Origin: Devosia crocina
GTDB taxonomy: Bacteria; Pseudomonadota; Alphaproteobacteria; Rhizobiales; Devosiaceae
Direction: 5' to 3'
NCBI RefSeq assembly: GCF_900116545.1
Contig: NZ_FPCK01000004.1
Location: forward strand, 62,001-126,000
DNA length: 64,000 bases
The position numbers and the translations under genes are program-made. Of the stretch, positions 34,632 through 44,420 are shown piece after piece (the first letter of the stretch is position 1; every line of letters begins with the position of its first letter). The notes beneath the pieces were generated by a model. The model did not search any database. It had not been told where the DNA came from and worked only from the letters and a program-made list of their open reading frames with translations.

Positions 34632-35693
34632 TCAATCCACCCGCCCTCTGGCTGCCACCTCGACCACCTCGACCACCTCATCCCCGCGCACCAGCGTCAC
34701 CGTGTCGAAAAGATTGCTCACCGGGCAGCAGTGATTGGGCACGATGCGCACCACGTCACCCACTTTCGGCTTGTCGCGACACCCCGAAACATCGAGCGTG
34801 CCATGCTCCTCGCTGAGGCCCACGATCTTTGCTTCGGGATAATCGAGCACATGACCATACCCCTCAAGCCCAAGAAGATCGCTGGTCAGCGTCTTGGATC
34901 CCGCATCGATGATCGCCCGCCCCTCGGTCGGCCGCGACACCACTGTCGCCAGCACGGTCAGCGCGCATTGCTCGAACGTCGCAGCGCCCGCTGCCACCTG
35001 CGAGCGGTCCATATAAATATAGGTCCCCGGCCGGTATTCGGTCGCAATGCCCGCTTCGCTCATGTGCCAGATATCGGGCGTGCCGCCGGTCGTGATCACG
35101 GGAACCGGTATGCTGGCTTGATCGAAAAGAGCCTTGGCATCGGAAAGCCATTTGGCCGCCTCCCGATATTTTTTGGCTGCCGGATAGGTCATGAGCCCGG
35201 CAAAGGCGAGGCCGGGCGCAGTCCCGATCAATCGCGCCAGGGCCAGCGCCTCGTTCCCCGATTGCACGCCACAGCGCCCCATGCCCGTATCGCATTCGAC
35301 AAAGACACCCAGCGGGCGGTGCGGGTCAGCAAAAGTCTCGGCCAATCCCGCCACCGTCTCGGCGCTGTCGGCAACGACCCTTATCGTCACCCGGTCATGC
35401 AGCGCCTTGAGGCGCGCGCGCTTCTTTTCACCCACGATATTGAATGTCAGCAGGAGATCATCGAGCCCGGCATCGGCCATCACCTCGGCCTCGCCCAGCT
35501 TTTGCACCGTGATACCGACGGCCCCCAGCGCCACCTGGCGATGGGCGAAGCGAGGCAATTTGTGGGTCTTGATATGGGGGCGCAAGGCAATGCCGGCTCG
35601 ATCCGCCGCATCCTGGGCAGCCTTGAGGTTGCTCTCGACCTTATCGAGATCGATCAAAACAAGGGGTGTGTCGAGTTGCTTAAACGCCGTCAT
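34632..35693 (-). CDS. D-threonine aldolase / D-serine dehydratase-like PLP enzyme
   Basis: 353 residues of the alanine racemase-like fold type III. The PLP lysine is in RPHIKTHK (about 38-45); the C-terminal beta domain carries the metal-binding NHCCPVSN (near residue 328), the hallmark of D-threonine aldolase and eukaryotic-type D-serine dehydratase. Substrates are D-beta-hydroxy amino acids, cleaved to glycine and aldehyde or dehydrated to keto acid. ATG 35693 overlaps the SDR stop as ATGA. With RidA nearby, which clears reactive enamines, a dehydratase-type reaction is conceivable; the substrate is not fixed by sequence. Confidence 0.87.
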   Translation of the reverse strand: MTAFKQLDTPLVLIDLDKVESNLKAAQDAADRAGIALRPHIKTHKLPRFAHRQVALGAVGITVQKLGEAEVMADAGLDDLLLTFNIVGEKKRARLKALHDRVTIRVVADSAETVAGLAETFADPHRPLGVFVECDTGMGRCGVQSGNEALALARLIGTAPGLAFAGLMTYPAAKKYREAAKWLSDAKALFDQASIPVPVITTGGTPDIWHMSEAGIATEYRPGTYIYMDRSQVAAGAATFEQCALTVLATVVSRPTEGRAIIDAGSKTLTSDLLGLEGYGHVLDYPEAKIVGLSEEHGTLDVSGCRDKPKVGDVVRIVPNHCCPVSNLFDTVTLVRGDEVVEVVEVAARGRVD

Positions 35694-36466
35694 TTGCCCC
35701 TCAAGACCTCATCGACAAATCGCAGATTACCCGCCGTCAGTCCGGCATCGACCGGCAACAGCGTCCCGGTTATGCCCGAAGCGGCGTCTGAACACAAAAA
35801 CAGCGCGGCATGGGCCACCTCCGTCGGACTGACCAGGCGTCCCAGCGGATAATGGGGCAGGACGGCATCAAGCAGATGCGGATCGGCAGCAAGGCGATGG
35901 TCCCAGGCTGGGGTCCTGACCGAACCCGGCGCCACGACATTGGACCGTATCCCTGCCCCGCCACGTTCGACGGCAATAGCCTTGGAATAGGCGACAAGGC
36001 CCGCCTTGGCCGCCGCATAGGCCGGATTGCCATAGTGGCTGATCGCATTGACCGAGGATACGAACACGAGGGCACCGCCCCTATGCTCGGCCATCGCTGC
36101 AACGATTGGATCGGTCAGCGCATAGGCACCATTGAGATTGACGGCAATTTCGCTCGCCCAGACGTCATCGTCCACCATGCCCAGATGCTCGGCCCGGGTA
36201 AAACCGACATTGGCGACAACCGCATCATAGACGCCGTTCGCCGCGATATCTGCAGCAACCGCCGCCCGCGTCCCGCCCATATCGGCCTGATCGAACACCA
36301 GGGTCCGTGCCAAAGCGAGCCCCTCGAGCAACCCCGCATCCCGATCCGCGCCCACGATACTAGCCCCCGCCGCGCAAAACACCTCGACCAAGGCGCGCCC
36401 GATCCCACCACCGGCGCCGGTAACAAGCACCGTCTTGCCATCGAGGCGAAAGGGAGAGGTTGTCAT
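35690..36466 (-). CDS. Short-chain dehydrogenase/reductase
   Basis: 258-residue classical SDR. TGAGGGIG nucleotide motif (about 16-23), NVGFT in place of the usual NNAG, catalytic serine in VFVSSVNAIS and YxxxK in YAAAKAGL (about 147-154). It probably reduces or oxidises a hydroxy or keto compound with NAD(P). Translationally coupled to the D-threonine aldolase-like gene through ATGA. The substrate is unknown; the pair suggests oxidation of a beta-hydroxy amino acid or handling of its aldehyde product. Confidence 0.88.
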   Translation of the reverse strand: MTTSPFRLDGKTVLVTGAGGGIGRALVEVFCAAGASIVGADRDAGLLEGLALARTLVFDQADMGGTRAAVAADIAANGVYDAVVANVGFTRAEHLGMVDDDVWASEIAVNLNGAYALTDPIVAAMAEHRGGALVFVSSVNAISHYGNPAYAAAKAGLVAYSKAIAVERGGAGIRSNVVAPGSVRTPAWDHRLAADPHLLDAVLPHYPLGRLVSPTEVAHAALFLCSDAASGITGTLLPVDAGLTAGNLRFVDEVLRGK

Positions 36467-36562
36467 ATCAGCTCCTTGTCCAGGCAGCGCTCACCAATGG
36501 GGCGCAGAGGAAAAGCAAAGCCCTCAAACGCACGCCCCATGTTTGCGCAATAAATCCTTCAC

Positions 36563-36653
36563 CGTCACCACCGGGCTCGTCCCGGTGGTCCATGCATCCA
36601 CAGGCTGGATGCGTCGGGGAGCTGGATTGCCGGGACAAGCCCGGCAATGACGG
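36563..36653. repeat. Palindromic repeat, family C, copy 2
   Basis: About 91 bp with inverted ends CCGGGCTCGTCCCGGTGGTCC and its counterpart GGATTGCCGGGACAAGCCCGG (ending CAATGACGG). It is the reverse-complement relation of 14995-15067. With the next element it fills most of the 319-bp gap 36467-36785, where I see no gene. Confidence 0.65.
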
Positions 36654-36671
36654 CGTTGAGAGAAGTTGCGT

Positions 36672-36768
36672 ACACCCTCCAGGAGAGGAAAAGATCGGCC
36701 TTGCCTCAAAATCTGAGAGCCACCGGCAGATCCCTCCCCCTTCTGGAGGGGGAGGCTAGGTGGGGGTG
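36672..36768. repeat. Dispersed palindromic element, family A, copy 2 (inverse orientation)
   Basis: The reverse complement matches 8037-8149 over most of its length: CCTAGCCTCCCCCTCC, then GATCTGCCGGTGGCTC, then AGGCAAGG and CCGAT. The far arm (CTCTCCTGGAGGG) is more diverged than in copy 1. It lies just downstream of the ridA stop. Confidence 0.7.
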
Positions 36769-36785
36769 CAGCAAGTACCAAGCCC

Positions 36786-37169
36786 TCACGGCCCCTTATA
36801 CGCCACGCAATCGATCTCGACCTTGCAATCGACCATCATGCGGCTCTGCACGCAGGCCCGCGCCGGGGGATGCTCGCCAAAATAGCTCTTATAGACCCCG
36901 TTGAAACTCCAGAAGTCACGCGGATCGTCGAGCCACACGCCCACACGCACCACATGTTCGAGCCCGTATCCAGCCTCTTCGAGAATGGCGAGGACGTTCT
37001 GGATGGTCAGGTGCGTTTCTTCGACGATCGATCCCTTGACGATCTCGCCATCCTTCATCGGCACCTGGCCAGACACATAGAGCCAGCCGCCGGCTTCCAC
37101 GGCGCGCGCAAACGGCAGGTTCTGGCCGCCGGCACCCGACTTTTCAGCGCCGAAACGTTTGATGGGCAT
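36786..37169 (-). CDS. ridA: RidA family reactive intermediate deaminase
   Basis: 127 residues of the RidA/YjgF family, which hydrolyses enamine and imine intermediates released by PLP enzymes. The YVSGQVPMKDGEIV strand-turn, QNVLAILEEAG helix and C-terminal PPARACVQSRMMVDCKVEID (two parts) with the catalytic arginine are present. ATG 37169 follows GGAG by six bases. It lies upstream of the SDR and D-threonine aldolase-like genes in the same direction, separated by two repeats, and is divergent from an M81 peptidase gene. Confidence 0.9.
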   Translation of the reverse strand: MPIKRFGAEKSGAGGQNLPFARAVEAGGWLYVSGQVPMKDGEIVKGSIVEETHLTIQNVLAILEEAGYGLEHVVRVGVWLDDPRDFWSFNGVYKSYFGEHPPARACVQSRMMVDCKVEIDCVAYKGP

Positions 37170-37264
37170 AAGGCTCTCCCGGTCACAAAATGTAATTCTC
37201 TTTCTTTTTTAGTCCAAACAGGCCCGCCCAGAGATCCTTAAAATGCTCCAGAGGACCCAATAAA

Positions 37265-37279
37265 TGTAAATTTCTTACG
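37265..37279. promoter_or_regulatory. RpiR-like pseudo-palindrome in the ridA-M81 divergent region
   Basis: TGTAAATTTCTTACG fits TGTAA-N5-TTACA with one mismatch at the end, a form known for RpiR/HexR-type operators. A related half-site TGTAATTCTC lies at 37191-37200. The protein that would bind is unknown. Confidence 0.3.
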
Positions 37280-37363
37280 TGAGACGGCGAAGTCGCTGTG
37301 CTAGGCTTGAGACCGGACCGGCCCATCCAGAGCCAGCTGCCATCCATTCGCCGGAGGCTTCAC

Positions 37364-38815
37364 GTGCGCATTTTCACCGCTGCCCTTGCCACCGAAACCA
37401 ACACCTTTTCGCCCATTGCCGTCGACAAGCGGGCTTTCGAGGCATCGCTCCATGCCGGTCCTGGCCAGCATCCGGCGACGCCGACCCTGTGTACCGCGCC
37501 CATCACCGTGGGCCGCGAGATTTGCGAGCGCGAAGGCTGGACCTTGATCGAAGGCAGCGCCTCATGGGCCGATCCGGCCGGGCTTGTCGCCCGCGCCACC
37601 TATGAAGAGCTGCGCGACGCCATTCTCGATCAGTTGCGCGCTGCCATGCCGGTCGATGCGGTGGTGCTTGGTCTTCACGGCGCCATGGTTGCCCAGGGCT
37701 ACGACGATTGCGAAGGCGATATCCTCACCCGCATACGCGCCATCGTCGGACCCGATATTCTGGTTTGCGCCGAACTCGATCCACATAGCCACCTTACCGC
37801 CCAGCGCGCTGGGGCGGCTGATTTCTTCGTTTATTTCAAGGAATTTCCCCATACCGACTTCGTCGACCGGGCGCGCGATCTCTGGGAACTTGCGGTGCGC
37901 ACGCTCAAGGGTGAGATCAGGCCGGTCATGTCGATCTTTGATTGCCGCATGATCGATGTCTTTCCCACCTCGCGCCAGCCCATGCGCGGCTTTGTCGACA
38001 AGCTGAAGAGCCTCGAACAAACCGAACCGCGCCTTTTGTCGCTTTCCGTCGTTCACGGTTTCATGGCCGGCGACGTGCCCGAAATGGGAACCAAGGTGCT
38101 TGCCGTCACCGACAACGATCCCGATTTGGGATCGGCCCTGGCCGAAAGGCTCGGGCGCGAGCTCTTTGCCATGCGCGGCACCTTCATGGCCGAGCAGGTC
38201 GATGAACAGACCGCTGTTGCGACCGCGCTCGCTGCCACCGCATTTCCCGTCGTCATCGCCGATGTCTGGGACAATCCGGGCGGCGGCACGGCCGGCGATG
38301 CCACTGTTCTGCTTGCCGAACTCATGGCCCGCAACGCCACCGATGTTGCGGTGGGCACGATCTGGGACCCCATCGCGGTCCAGATCTGCTTTGCCGCCGG
38401 CGAAGGCGCTGAGATCCAGCTGCGCTTCGGCGCCAAGTCGGCTCCCCATACCGGCCAGCCGATCGACAAGCGCGTCACGGTCAGGCGCCTCGTGCGCGAT
38501 GCCCAGATGCGGTTCGGGGAAAGCTATGCCCCGTTCGGAGACGCGGCCTGGATCGCGTTCGACGGCATCGACGTCATTCTCAACTCAACCCGAGCCCAGA
38601 GTTTTGATCCCAGCCTCTACTCGGCTCTCGGCATCGATCCGAAAGAGCGCAAGATCCTGCTGATCAAATCCACCAACCACTTCTACGATTCATTCTCCCG
38701 CATCGCCGCCCAGATCATCTACTGCTCGGCCGGCAAGCCCTATCCCAATCGCCCCGCCGAAACCGACTATCGGAAGGCGCGCAAAGACATCTGGCCCATG
38801 GTGGAAAACCCCTAG
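37364..38815 (+). CDS. M81-family metallopeptidase (MlrC-like), paralogue 1
   Basis: 483 residues of the MlrC (microcystinase C) family: N-terminal DUF1485 domain starting RIFTAALATETNTFSP, with LGLHGAMVAQGYDDCEGD and ELDPHSHLT carrying likely zinc ligands, and the C-terminal MlrC domain (DNPGGGTAGDATVL near residue 303). MlrC cleaves small peptides in microcystin breakdown; most relatives have unknown substrates. The start is GTG 37364, six bases after GGAGG; the open frame to 37298 is rejected. Divergent from ridA. A paralogue lies at 48268, each next to a different regulator and enzyme set. Confidence 0.87.
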   Translation: MRIFTAALATETNTFSPIAVDKRAFEASLHAGPGQHPATPTLCTAPITVGREICEREGWTLIEGSASWADPAGLVARATYEELRDAILDQLRAAMPVDAVVLGLHGAMVAQGYDDCEGDILTRIRAIVGPDILVCAELDPHSHLTAQRAGAADFFVYFKEFPHTDFVDRARDLWELAVRTLKGEIRPVMSIFDCRMIDVFPTSRQPMRGFVDKLKSLEQTEPRLLSLSVVHGFMAGDVPEMGTKVLAVTDNDPDLGSALAERLGRELFAMRGTFMAEQVDEQTAVATALAATAFPVVIADVWDNPGGGTAGDATVLLAELMARNATDVAVGTIWDPIAVQICFAAGEGAEIQLRFGAKSAPHTGQPIDKRVTVRRLVRDAQMRFGESYAPFGDAAWIAFDGIDVILNSTRAQSFDPSLYSALGIDPKERKILLIKSTNHFYDSFSRIAAQIIYCSAGKPYPNRPAETDYRKARKDIWPMVENP

Positions 38816-38908
38816 AACTAGGCGCTGTGTGGCGCATACTGCGCCGCGCTAACCGGAACTGGTTTCGCCAGCCCTTCGCGTGCCCCGGATGCTAGCAGAA
38901 CCACAACC

Positions 38909-38935
38909 AAAGCGGCACGTTCAGTGCCGCTTTTT
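38909..38935 (+). terminator. Intrinsic terminator after the first M81 gene
   Basis: AGCGGCAC (38911-38918) pairs with GTGCCGCT (38924-38931) around GTTCA, extended by A-T pairs and followed by TTTTTG. It sits between convergent genes and probably serves the plus-strand gene mainly. Confidence 0.75.
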
Positions 38936-38943
38936 GCGGTAAA

Positions 38944-40956
38944 TCACTCCGCCGCCCAGTGCCCGTACATGATCGGCATCAGCCCGACCAGAGCCTTGAA
39001 CCGCTCCCAGCTCTTGCGTTCCGGCAGGGTCCAGCCGGCCTCCGCAACTGCGGAAAGTCTTGGGAAAACAAGGCGATCGAAGATCGCGCGATCGGTCATC
39101 GACTCGCTCCAGATGCAGCTTTGCACCCCCAGCAGATGCTTCAGCCCCTGCTCCGAAAACCCCTCGCGCGCCTCGAATTCATAGGTTTCCTGCGGACCCG
39201 ACCATCCAGCCCATCCGGCACCGGGCTCGGCCCAGGAAATTCCATTAGCCATATCAAGGTAGTAGCGCTGTCCGGGCGAGACGACGATGTCGAAACCGCG
39301 CTCGGCAAGCGCTGCATTGATCTCGACATTGCGCCAGCCGATGACATAGGACTTGTCCTTGTCCACCGCATCGCCATGGGCTGCTTCTTCCCAGCCGCCG
39401 GTGATCGCGCCCTTGGAAGCGATATATCCATGCACACGCTTGATGAACTCGGCCTGAAGGATCGCAGTGGGCGATCCCTCGATTTCATCGGCGCCGTGAT
39501 GATTGCCCAAGACGTTGAATTGCTTGGTATGTTTGTCGCGCATCGCTGGGCCGGCAAGCCGTTCGAGCATGTCGAGCGCCAGGGGCGATCCCGACCAGGC
39601 CGCCAGCGGCACCTCGTCGGCGCCGAGATGGAAAACGCCCGCGGGGAACATTTCGAGCACTTCGTCGATGACAGTCTCGACGAACGTGTACACGGGCTCA
39701 TGCGCCGGATTTAAACTGTTGTTCGGAAAGCCTTGCACCGACTGATATTCGCCCTTCTCGTCGGGATCGCGCAACTGGGGCAGCGCTTGGAGCGCGGCAT
39801 AGAAGTGACCGGGCATGTCGACTTCGGGAATAACTGCAATGCCGAGGCTGTCGGCGAGGGCAACGATCTGACGGATCACAGGCTTTGAATAATACCCGCC
39901 CGTCGGCTGCGGGCCGGACCCCAGGAGCGGGGGCAGCGCCTTGCCGTGTCCGCGCCAGGCGCCGATTTCGGTCAGCTCGGGATAGGCTGCGATCTCGATG
40001 CGCCAGGCCTCGTCTTCGGTCAGGTGCCAGTGGAACTTGTTCATCTTGTTCCACGCCATGATCTTGATGAACTGTCCCACCTCGGCGCCGGTGTAGAATT
40101 GCCGCGCCACGTCGAGGTGGCACCCACGGAAGCCGAAGCCGGGCTTGTCGGTGATCGTGCCGCCCGTGGGAAAGGTGAACACATGCGGATACTGCCGGGC
40201 CCCGCGTAGAATTTGACCTATGGTTACAAGACCATAGAGCATTCCTTGCCGGGTGCTGGCAGCAACGGTTGCGCTGTTTTCTCCAAAGCTCAGTTCATAG
40301 GCTTCGGCGCCCAGCCCGACCTTTTCCGTCACATGGACCGGCATGCCCGCTTCCGAAGCAGGCCGCACCAGCGCCTCCACGGGAAAGAGATCGTGGACGA
40401 GGCCCGCAAAGGCCGCCGCAGCGCGATTGGCCGCTTCTCCTTGCGGCTGGAGGTCGAGCCCCGCCGGAGCGATCCGTCCACCCGTTGTCGCTACCGATTT
40501 AGGCCAGGGGATGATCGAGTGGGCGACGGGCGCTTTGGTGGGCACAGGAAATTTTGCCGCGCCTTTGAGGAGCGGTGAGTTATGGCCCTTGCCTTGTGTC
40601 GGCTTGGTCGGAATGGTGACGACCTGCCCATCCGCAAGAACGACATAGGCCGAATTTGCCCCATCGCTCCAATGTCTCAAGCCATAGGAGAGACCGCGGG
40701 CCGTGGCCGTCCAGGTATCCCCCGGCTGCAGCACGAAGCCATCGGGTGGAGCCACCAGCGTATGATTGGAGAGCCGCTTGACGAGTTTGCCATTCTCCAG
40801 CGTCGCATGCGGATCGACCCTGGCGGGACCTGAAAAACCGAGCTGGAAACCGCTGACCGGCTCGTCCCCGATATTGGTCAGTTCCAGTCCATAGCCAAGC
40901 GGCTCGTGGTCAGTCGCGGGCGTCCAGGTCGTGACGAGGGAAAAACTGGCGGTCAT
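38944..40956 (-). CDS. GH20 beta-N-acetylhexosaminidase, probably cytoplasmic
   Basis: 670 residues. An N-terminal immunoglobulin-like domain (about 1-140) resembles carbohydrate-binding parts of hexosaminidases, then a GH20b alpha/beta domain, and a TIM barrel with FRGCHLDVARQF, HWHLTEDEAWRIEI and the catalytic pair D-E in FHLGADEVPLAAW (near residue 450). It releases terminal GlcNAc or GalNAc from oligosaccharides. No signal peptide is visible at the chosen ATG 40956, so it should act inside the cell on imported sugars. It is the last gene of the ABC/RpiR operon. The open frame to 41028 is rejected. Confidence 0.9.
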   Translation of the reverse strand: MTASFSLVTTWTPATDHEPLGYGLELTNIGDEPVSGFQLGFSGPARVDPHATLENGKLVKRLSNHTLVAPPDGFVLQPGDTWTATARGLSYGLRHWSDGANSAYVVLADGQVVTIPTKPTQGKGHNSPLLKGAAKFPVPTKAPVAHSIIPWPKSVATTGGRIAPAGLDLQPQGEAANRAAAAFAGLVHDLFPVEALVRPASEAGMPVHVTEKVGLGAEAYELSFGENSATVAASTRQGMLYGLVTIGQILRGARQYPHVFTFPTGGTITDKPGFGFRGCHLDVARQFYTGAEVGQFIKIMAWNKMNKFHWHLTEDEAWRIEIAAYPELTEIGAWRGHGKALPPLLGSGPQPTGGYYSKPVIRQIVALADSLGIAVIPEVDMPGHFYAALQALPQLRDPDEKGEYQSVQGFPNNSLNPAHEPVYTFVETVIDEVLEMFPAGVFHLGADEVPLAAWSGSPLALDMLERLAGPAMRDKHTKQFNVLGNHHGADEIEGSPTAILQAEFIKRVHGYIASKGAITGGWEEAAHGDAVDKDKSYVIGWRNVEINAALAERGFDIVVSPGQRYYLDMANGISWAEPGAGWAGWSGPQETYEFEAREGFSEQGLKHLLGVQSCIWSESMTDRAIFDRLVFPRLSAVAEAGWTLPERKSWERFKALVGLMPIMYGHWAAE

Positions 40957-40998
40957 GGGAAAACCTATAAATTGGGCCTGATAGATATCTCGATCTCC

Positions 40999-41030
40999 GT
41001 CATTGCCCGGCTTGTCCGGGCAATCCATCG
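40999..41030. repeat. Single arm of palindromic repeat, family C
   Basis: CGTCATTGCCCGGCTTGTCC followed by GGGCAATCCATCG matches one arm of the elements at 14995 and 36563. It lies upstream of the GH20 gene and forms a small hairpin by itself. Confidence 0.55.
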
Positions 41031-41056
41031 ATCAGCGCTTACGGAGAGGGTGCTTG

Positions 41057-41081
41057 CATCACCCGAGTAAGCCGGGTGATG
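41057..41081 (-). other. Hairpin between the RpiR and GH20 genes
   Basis: CATCACCCG (41057-41065) pairs perfectly with CGGGTGATG (41073-41081) around seven bases, 31 bases past the RpiR stop. There is no T tract on the minus strand, so mRNA processing or protection is likelier than termination. Confidence 0.4.
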
Positions 41082-41111
41082 ATGGGCTCGAAAAGATTGG
41101 GTATGCCATCA

Positions 41112-41978
41112 CTAGTCCCCCAGCGGCTGCCCATCGTCGCCATCGCGATCGACGACAAGCTGGTGCTTGATCCGGCGCATGCTCGCAACCGCCTGTGGCC
41201 CGAGCCTTGTCGCCACGGTCTGGGCCAAGACGTCGATCGTTGCCAGAAAGGCATAGCGACCCGGGGTCGGCCGCAAGATATCGGCATTCTCGTGCCAGTT
41301 GACGGGCAGGAGAATGTCCGCCTCTGCCGAGACCATCGAGGCCGAACGCGTCGCAACGATCCGCGTCAGCCCATATTCCCCCGCCACCGCCAGGGTCTTG
41401 GCCAATTGTGCATTATTGCCCGAGAGCGAGAACGCCACGATCACGGTGCCGGCAGGAGCGGCCGCGACACGCATCAGTTGCAACTGATGATCCTCGCTCG
41501 AAGCGACCTTGAGGCCGAGGCGGAAGAGACGGGTTTCGATCTCGCCGGCCATCATCGAGGAGGCTCCGCCCGAGCCGAAGGACAGCACGAAGCTTGAGCT
41601 GGCAATGCTCGCAGCCGCCCGCTCGACGGCGTCGAAATCAAGCTGCTCGAAAGTTTCGTAGATGACCGACTGAATGCCGTTGACGACGCTCTGGGCGATC
41701 TCGTGTACCGAAGAGGGGCCTACGGCTGGCGAAACATAGCGCTGCCCGACAAAGCGCGACTGGGCGAGCCGCACCTTGAAATCGGCATAGGAATCGCAAC
41801 CCAGTCGCCGGCAAAACCGCGTTACCGTGGGCGGGGAAACGCTGGCTTCGCCCGCCAGATCGACGATGCTCATCTTGAGAACGGAATCGACGTCAGCCAG
41901 AACAATGTCCGTCAGCGCCCTTTCGGACCGGGTAAAGCCGCTCTTTTCGGTCTGCAAGAGGCCGACGATATCGAGCAT
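41112..41978 (-). CDS. MurR/RpiR-family regulator of the sugar operon
   Basis: 288 residues: RpiR helix-turn-helix (about 20-75, EASVSPPTVTRFCRRLGC) and a SIS sugar-phosphate-binding domain (about 125-260, SFGSGGASSMMAGEIETRLF). Start ATG 41978 follows GGGGAGG by seven bases; the open frame to 42146 overlaps the ABC ATPase gene. It is encoded within the ABC importer/GH20 operon, 25 bp after the ATPase gene, so it probably senses a phosphorylated sugar derived from the imported substrate. A pseudo-palindrome at the operon promoter (47450-47466) is a candidate target. Confidence 0.87.
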   Translation of the reverse strand: MLDIVGLLQTEKSGFTRSERALTDIVLADVDSVLKMSIVDLAGEASVSPPTVTRFCRRLGCDSYADFKVRLAQSRFVGQRYVSPAVGPSSVHEIAQSVVNGIQSVIYETFEQLDFDAVERAAASIASSSFVLSFGSGGASSMMAGEIETRLFRLGLKVASSEDHQLQLMRVAAAPAGTVIVAFSLSGNNAQLAKTLAVAGEYGLTRIVATRSASMVSAEADILLPVNWHENADILRPTPGRYAFLATIDVLAQTVATRLGPQAVASMRRIKHQLVVDRDGDDGQPLGD

Positions 41979-42003
41979 TGGGCGGCCTCCCCGCGGCGGA
42001 TCA

Positions 42004-43077
<1,074 letters not shown>

Positions 43078-43110
43078 GGTGCGCGTCTCCGGGCGATGCA
43101 TTCGGGGAAA

Positions 43111-43138
43111 GCCGCCGCCCAAGGGCTCGGGCGACGGC
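43111..43138 (-). terminator. Intercistronic hairpin after the sugar-binding protein gene
   Basis: On the minus strand ten bases (43138-43129) pair with ten (43120-43111), one as G-U, around an eight-base loop; TTTCCCC follows. It starts 17 bases past the binding-protein stop and resembles the 3' stabilising hairpins of binding-protein genes. Confidence 0.55.
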
Positions 43139-43155
43139 AAATGGTCTTGAGAGAC

Positions 43156-44376
43156 TTACTTGTACTGCTCGAGTTCGCCAGCCGCCCGGGTCAGGGCGTC
43201 TGCAGGCTCGGCAGCCCCTGTGACAACGGACTGGACCATTTCGATCATGACGTTCTGGAAGCCCAGATAGTCGGTAAAGAGCGGCTCAGGACCACCGAAT
43301 TCGATGGAATCGATCAGCGGCGCCCATTCCGGATTTTCCGAAACAAAGGTTTCGACTTCGGGGGATGGACGAAGCGGGGTCAGCCCGTTTTCCTGCTCAT
43401 AGGGCCACTGATATTCGGGCTGAGTGAGGAACTTGGCAAATTCGATGGCCTTGTCCTCATAACCCGTGCCCTTGAACACGACGAGGGAGTCGGTGATCAG
43501 GAGCGTGCCCTGGCCCTGGGCGCTCGGGCCCTGCGGAAGCGGAGCGACGCCCCAGTTCATGCCGGCTTCATCGGCGCGCACGCCGGCGCTGGCCATGGCC
43601 TCGATCATGGCAACGCCACCGTCGAGCCAGATGGCGCGCACTTCGTTCTGTTCGTAAGCCGTCGGGCCTTCTTCGCCATAGGGCACGATATCGCGCAGTG
43701 CGGTCAGCGCTTCGAGCACTTCGGGGCTATCCATGACGATATTGTCGTTCTCGTCGATGATCATGCCGTTGTTGGAATACACCCAGTGCAGGAACTGGTG
43801 CATGGTGTTGTCCATGGTCTTGGCGACCACGCCATAGCCGGCAGCATCGGTGTTTTCAGTGATCTGCTTGGCGAAAGCGATCTTTTCTTCCCAGGTGGTG
43901 GGCGCCACATCGGGGTCCAGCCCGGCTGCCTCGAAAAGGTCCTTGTTCCAATAGAGCGCCTTGGTCGAGAAGGCGACCGGCACGCCCCACTGCGTGCCCT
44001 GGAAGGTCACCGTCTCGGGAACGTAGTTATAGTAGGCCGCGCGCTCCTCCTCGCTCATCGGCACTTCAACGATGAGGTCATTGAGGGCATATTGCTTGAC
44101 CGTACGCGAGCCGACATAGGCAAGACCCACCGGATCACCGGCAATCGCCAGCTGGGTAGCGCGATCCTGGCACTGGGCCCAGCCGACCAGCTGGACTTCG
44201 ATTGGGTTATCGGGATTGGCCGTACCCCAGTCGTCAATCGCGCGCTGCTGAGACGGGAAGATCTCGTCGCCGCAAAGGATGAAGCTGATTGGCTCGGCAT
44301 AGGCGGCGGTGGCAAGACCGGTCGTGCCGGCCAGCGCCGCCAAGGAGGCGAGCAGGAACTTGGATTTGGTTGTCAC
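43156..44376 (-). CDS. Sugar ABC transporter substrate-binding protein (family 1)
   Basis: 406 residues: signal peptide (KSKFLLASLAALAGTTGLATAAYA, two-part hydrophobic stretch, cleavage after AYA), then a two-lobed family 1 extracellular binding protein, with the AVKTMD-like and PLPQGPSAQGQGTLL segments typical of UgpB/MalE relatives. It captures a sugar or oligosaccharide in the periplasm. The start is GTG 44376 with GGGAG eight bases upstream. Given the GH20 hexosaminidase in the operon, the ligand may be a chitooligosaccharide or another amino sugar, which is inference. Confidence 0.9.
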   Translation of the reverse strand: MTTKSKFLLASLAALAGTTGLATAAYAEPISFILCGDEIFPSQQRAIDDWGTANPDNPIEVQLVGWAQCQDRATQLAIAGDPVGLAYVGSRTVKQYALNDLIVEVPMSEEERAAYYNYVPETVTFQGTQWGVPVAFSTKALYWNKDLFEAAGLDPDVAPTTWEEKIAFAKQITENTDAAGYGVVAKTMDNTMHQFLHWVYSNNGMIIDENDNIVMDSPEVLEALTALRDIVPYGEEGPTAYEQNEVRAIWLDGGVAMIEAMASAGVRADEAGMNWGVAPLPQGPSAQGQGTLLITDSLVVFKGTGYEDKAIEFAKFLTQPEYQWPYEQENGLTPLRPSPEVETFVSENPEWAPLIDSIEFGGPEPLFTDYLGFQNVMIEMVQSVVTGAAEPADALTRAAGELEQYK

Positions 44377-44420
44377 GTCTTAGTCTCCCTTGTTTCGCGA
44401 GGCTTGAGGGGCCGCGCTCC

